Assembly (NCBI GenBank): GCA_016712535.1
Contig: JADJQW010000002.1
Span: 1 to 64,000, forward strand
Source: Flavobacteriales bacterium
Lineage (GTDB): Bacteria; Bacteroidota; Bacteroidia; Flavobacteriales_F; PHOS-HE28
Length of the DNA stretch: 64,000 nucleotides
Reading direction: 5' to 3'
Below, one piece after another: positions 60,941 through 64,000 of the stretch. The notes beneath the pieces were generated by a model, which ran no database searches, was not told the origin of the DNA, and saw only the letters and a program-made list of their open reading frames with translations. The position numbers and the translations under genes are program-made. Each line of letters starts with the position of its first letter. Position 1 is the stretch's first letter.

Positions 60941-63499
60941 TCAGAAGCTGAAAGTGAGCATGGCGAAGTAGTTCCGGCCGAAGAGGTAGCTGTACTTCGG
61001 CGGGAAGCGGTCCGGGTCCATGCGGTCGTAGCGGAGCTGCTCGAAGCCGCCCACGCGGAATTCGCGGTTGTTGAGCACGTTGCTCACGCTCACGTTCACA
61101 GCCAAGCGGTATTTGCGCTTGAACATCCAGCTCTTGCCGGCGAAGAAGTCAACGGTGAGCTGGTCGTCGAGGCGCGTCTGGTTGAGCAGGCCGTCCCATT
61201 GCGGATCGCTGGTCACCAGGTTCTCCAGCGCTTCCTGCGTGCGGCGATCAGGGTTGGGGTCGAGGTAGATGTGGCGGAAGTGGTTGGCGCTGGCGCCCGC
61301 GAACCAGAATTTCGGCGAGTTGTAGCGCAACCCGAGTGAAGAGGCGCTCTGCGGCATGCCGCCCACGCGGTAGCCTTTCCAATAGACGGTGCGGTCCTGC
61401 GCGAACACTTCATCGCTGTTGTTGCGCGTCACGGTAGCCGTCGGGCGCGAATCGTAGCGGTAATCGCCGCCGGCATGAACGGCAGTGAGTTGCCACGTGC
61501 TGGTGAGGTTGGCCTCCACGCCGAGCTCAATGCCCTGGTGCACCTGGTCCACGCCGGTCATGGTGTAGTTCACGATGGTGAGGAACTCGTCGTGGTAATA
61601 GCTCCGGTTCCAGACCTGGTCGGCGATGCGCGAGTAGTAGAGCGTGGCCCGGCCTTTTACGCGTGGGGCCTTCAGCACGTAGCTCACATCGGCGCCGCTG
61701 GCGCGTTCCTGCGTCAAGCCGCTCACCACGGCATCGCGCACCCTCGGGGAGAGGTAGGCCACGCTGCCGGCCGGCGGGCGCACGATGTACGCGAGGTTGG
61801 CGGTCACGAAGTGGCGCCCGGTGATCTTGCCGATGAAGCCGCCCTTCAGGCCATAGCCCAAGAATCCCTGCTTCTCCGATTCACCGAACGAATTCTCCGG
61901 GAACCGACCGTTGCGCAGATTGCCTTCGCGCCAGAAGCTGGTTTGCGAGATGTTCGCGCCGAGGTAGGCCTCCACGCGCGTCCACTTGCGCTCCCATTGG
62001 CCGAAGAGGTCCGCCACGCGCGTATGGATGTTGTAGTCGTGGCCGAACACATCACCTTCTCGCACGAGCTTGTTGGTGGTGCTCAGGTCGTTCTGCGAAA
62101 TCAGCGTGTCGTTGAAGTCGCGGTCTGCGAACTGGTCGATGTCGAGCCAGAAGTCGCCGCCCAGGAGATCGTCCATCACCCGGAAGTAGTGCGTCTTCTG
62201 CTGGTGGAAGCTCGCGCCGATGGTCAGGTGCGTGCGGTCGTTCAGGGCCTTGTCCCACACGCTGTTCAGGCCGAATCGCGTCGGGTCCTGACGCACCTCC
62301 TCCACCACATACTTGCTGCGGTTCCCCGTGACGGTGTTCCCTGCGATGCCGTTCGCGTTCTCCACTTGGTAGATGTTCTTCCGGTTGGCGAACCAGAATT
62401 GGTCCCAGTTGAGCTGACGCGTGTTCACATCGTTCTGCCAGGCATTCGTCTGCGGGCCGAACTGCTCCGCATCCTGGAACCGGAAATAGCTGGGCAGGTA
62501 GCGGTAGTAGTCCGGGCGCGGGTCCTTCGCATCGAACCAGTTCAGTCCGGTGAGGCCGTCGCGGCCGAAGGTGTAGTACGCCGAAGTGGTGAGGCGAGCT
62601 GCCGGGCTCACTTGCATGCGATGGGTGAGCAGGATCATCGGCTTGTGGTCGCGGCTCATCTTGGCATTGCGCTTCTGGCCGGCCTGATAGCCCCAGTTCG
62701 GATTGTACCAGGGATTATCCGTGAGGTCGTAGGCCTCTTGCACCGCCAAGGCTTGCCTGCCTTGCGTGATCGCAGCCCCGAACGCGCTCAGGCTGATCGA
62801 GTGGTTGGCGTTGATGCGCTTCTCGGCCCCGATGTAGTAGGAATAGGCGTCGAAGGGGGTGCCCTCCACATATCCTTCTTCGGCCCACCGCCGGGAACCG
62901 CTCACAGCGAACGACCAGCCCTTGGGGTTCATGCCAGTGGCGTAGGTGAACATCGCTCGATTGCGATAGGCGCGGTTGGCGCTGGCATACGACGCCCGGA
63001 CTCCTTTCCGCAAGGCGCTCGGGCGGATGTCCATGTCCGTGGTGCCGCCGAGGCTTCCGAACACCAAACGGCTCGGACCAATGCCCGTGCGCACCTGCAT
63101 CCATCGGGTCACATCATTCAGGCCCGCCCAATTGCTCCAAACGGCCCAACCCGTCTCCAGATCGTTCACCCGCACCCCGTTGATGGTGACGACGGTGTTC
63201 TCACCATCGTAGCCGCGGATGCGGAAGCGTGCCTGTCCGAAGTTGAAGCCAGCCACCGCCGTGAAGGGGTCGCGCGACGATTGCAGGATCCCGCTGATGT
63301 CCTGGTTGCCCAACTCGCCATCGAGGTCGTCGGTGGTAAGGGTAAAGACCGGCAGCTGCGGGCGATTGGCTGCCGAAGTGTCCGGCGGCGCTGGGTTCAC
63401 CAACGTATCAATCTGCGCTTCCAGCCCGAAAGCGCACGCACACGCAAGCAGGACAAGCAGGGTGCGGCCAGCGGGGAATTGATGGCGGAGTAGTGTCAT
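60941..63499 (-). CDS. TonB-dependent outer-membrane receptor
   Basis: 852 residues from the ATG at 63499 (signal peptide ...LLVLLACACAFGLEAQ; an upstream in-frame start at 63562 is possible). The plug domain is clear: VAGFNFGQARFRIRGYDGEN and VVTINGVRVNDLETG, with the usual RxRG motif, followed by a barrel of about 650 residues rich in aromatic strands and ending FAMLTFSF with a terminal Phe. There is no SusC-type N-terminal carboxypeptidase-like domain, and no SusD is adjacent, so the ligand cannot be inferred. It is the first gene of the operon with the DUF5689 and T9SS proteins. Confidence 0.92.
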   Translation of the reverse strand: MTLLRHQFPAGRTLLVLLACACAFGLEAQIDTLVNPAPPDTSAANRPQLPVFTLTTDDLDGELGNQDISGILQSSRDPFTAVAGFNFGQARFRIRGYDGENTVVTINGVRVNDLETGWAVWSNWAGLNDVTRWMQVRTGIGPSRLVFGSLGGTTDMDIRPSALRKGVRASYASANRAYRNRAMFTYATGMNPKGWSFAVSGSRRWAEEGYVEGTPFDAYSYYIGAEKRINANHSISLSAFGAAITQGRQALAVQEAYDLTDNPWYNPNWGYQAGQKRNAKMSRDHKPMILLTHRMQVSPAARLTTSAYYTFGRDGLTGLNWFDAKDPRPDYYRYLPSYFRFQDAEQFGPQTNAWQNDVNTRQLNWDQFWFANRKNIYQVENANGIAGNTVTGNRSKYVVEEVRQDPTRFGLNSVWDKALNDRTHLTIGASFHQQKTHYFRVMDDLLGGDFWLDIDQFADRDFNDTLISQNDLSTTNKLVREGDVFGHDYNIHTRVADLFGQWERKWTRVEAYLGANISQTSFWREGNLRNGRFPENSFGESEKQGFLGYGLKGGFIGKITGRHFVTANLAYIVRPPAGSVAYLSPRVRDAVVSGLTQERASGADVSYVLKAPRVKGRATLYYSRIADQVWNRSYYHDEFLTIVNYTMTGVDQVHQGIELGVEANLTSTWQLTAVHAGGDYRYDSRPTATVTRNNSDEVFAQDRTVYWKGYRVGGMPQSASSLGLRYNSPKFWFAGASANHFRHIYLDPNPDRRTQEALENLVTSDPQWDGLLNQTRLDDQLTVDFFAGKSWMFKRKYRLAVNVSVSNVLNNREFRVGGFEQLRYDRMDPDRFPPKYSYLFGRNYFAMLTFSF

Positions 63500-63570
63500 G
63501 AGGGCGAAGGGGGCGCCGGTGGTCGGTGAATCCGCGTCAGTCCTGAGGCAGGGCTGTTTCACGCGGGCGG

Positions 63571-63578
63571 CAAAAGTA
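63571..63578 (-). promoter_or_regulatory. Candidate -7 element of the TonB receptor operon
   Basis: TACTTTTG on the minus strand, a perfect TAnnTTTG match, 71 bp before the start codon used here. No TTG lies at the usual -33 distance. Confidence 0.5.
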
Positions 63579-63758
63579 GCCGCGCTCCGGTTGAATGATC
63601 AGGCATGAACGGGTTAATTCCATCAGGCGAACAGTTCATGTGGGATTCACGTTACAGCACCCTTCCTGATATTGCCTTAACCACCTGAAGGATAATGGGT
63701 TTGATTATCTTCGACGCCCTTTCGACCAGGCCCTGCCCAAGCGCAGGGGCGCATTGAA

Positions 63759-64000
63759 ATGCCATTCACGGGAACCCTTCGGCGAATCGCTGCCTTTGCC
63801 ACCTTGGCGATGGGGTTCGTGGCTGCCCGTGCCGATCACTTCAGCGGAGCGAACATCACTTATGTGTGCAATGGTGGGAATTCGTACACCATCACGCTCG
63901 ACCTCTTCCTTGATTGCGCTGGAGCACCGCTCACGCCGCACGCGCTCAACTTCACGAACAACTGCGGCGTCAATTTCACGCTGAACAACATACCGTTGGT
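63759..64000 (+). CDS. N-terminus of a secreted protein, truncated by the window end
   Basis: 80 codons are visible. A signal peptide (RRIAAFATLAMGFVAARA) is followed by DHFSGANITYVCNGGNSYTI and TLDLFLDCAGAPL, an N-terminal domain common to large gliding/adhesion-type or PKD-repeat proteins of Bacteroidota. The reading frame stays open to base 64000. The rest of the protein, and so its function, lies outside the window. It is divergent from the TonB operon. Confidence 0.75.
   Translation, partial: MPFTGTLRRIAAFATLAMGFVAARADHFSGANITYVCNGGNSYTITLDLFLDCAGAPLTPHALNFTNNCGVNFTLNNIPL

Overview
The window is GC-rich DNA from a Bacteroidota member, most likely a Flavobacteriales lineage. Support: secreted proteins with type IX secretion (T9SS) type A C-terminal tails, a TonB receptor with a DUF5689 lipoprotein, the ftsX-DUF3098-uppP-truB-queA order, and promoters of the TTTG/TTG...TAnnTTTG type used by the Bacteroidota primary sigma factor. 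The lineage is inferred from gene content; no rRNA or tRNA gene was seen.

Layout. 1-5453 (minus) is a core block: rlmN (cut by the left edge), ispD, queA, truB, uppP, DUF3098, ftsX. 5517-9245 is leuS, which carries three in-frame insertions; two look like nuclease domains, and one of these (DUF559-like) is bounded by 34-bp inverted repeats. A DUF3108 protein and a large secreted metzincin protease follow. 14755-21550 (minus) is a tetR-tolC-hlyD-RND efflux operon with a palindrome over its own promoter. A DsbA/FrnE-like protein is encoded divergently.

22452-48726 (plus) is the most distinctive part: two TPR sensor histidine kinases, a NarL-type response regulator, an operon of a beta-barrel protein, a 2309-residue TANFOR-like protein and a fibronectin-III protein, a small T9SS protein with a collagen-like S74 protein, a TPR adenylate cyclase and a 14-repeat FG-GAP T9SS protein. 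Five intergenic copies of an 18-bp palindrome (core GTGGTATT), each followed after exactly 22 bp by a -7-like octamer, precede a kinase, the regulator, the barrel operon, the small T9SS/collagen pair and the FG-GAP gene. I read this as a local surface-protein regulon run by a class-II activator, possibly the NarL-type regulator itself.

48806-52853 (minus) holds an intact LytTR response regulator and two decayed LytTR copies sharing a nonsense codon, which flank an unknown lipoprotein gene. 53046-55828 has asnS, an extradiol dioxygenase and an ArsC/Spx-family protein. 55920-58170 repeats the flanking theme: a Cys-rich membrane protein lies between the ArsC-like gene and a decayed copy of it. 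58277-63499 (minus) is a TonB receptor, DUF5689 lipoprotein and T9SS protein operon. The window ends in the start of another secreted-protein gene.
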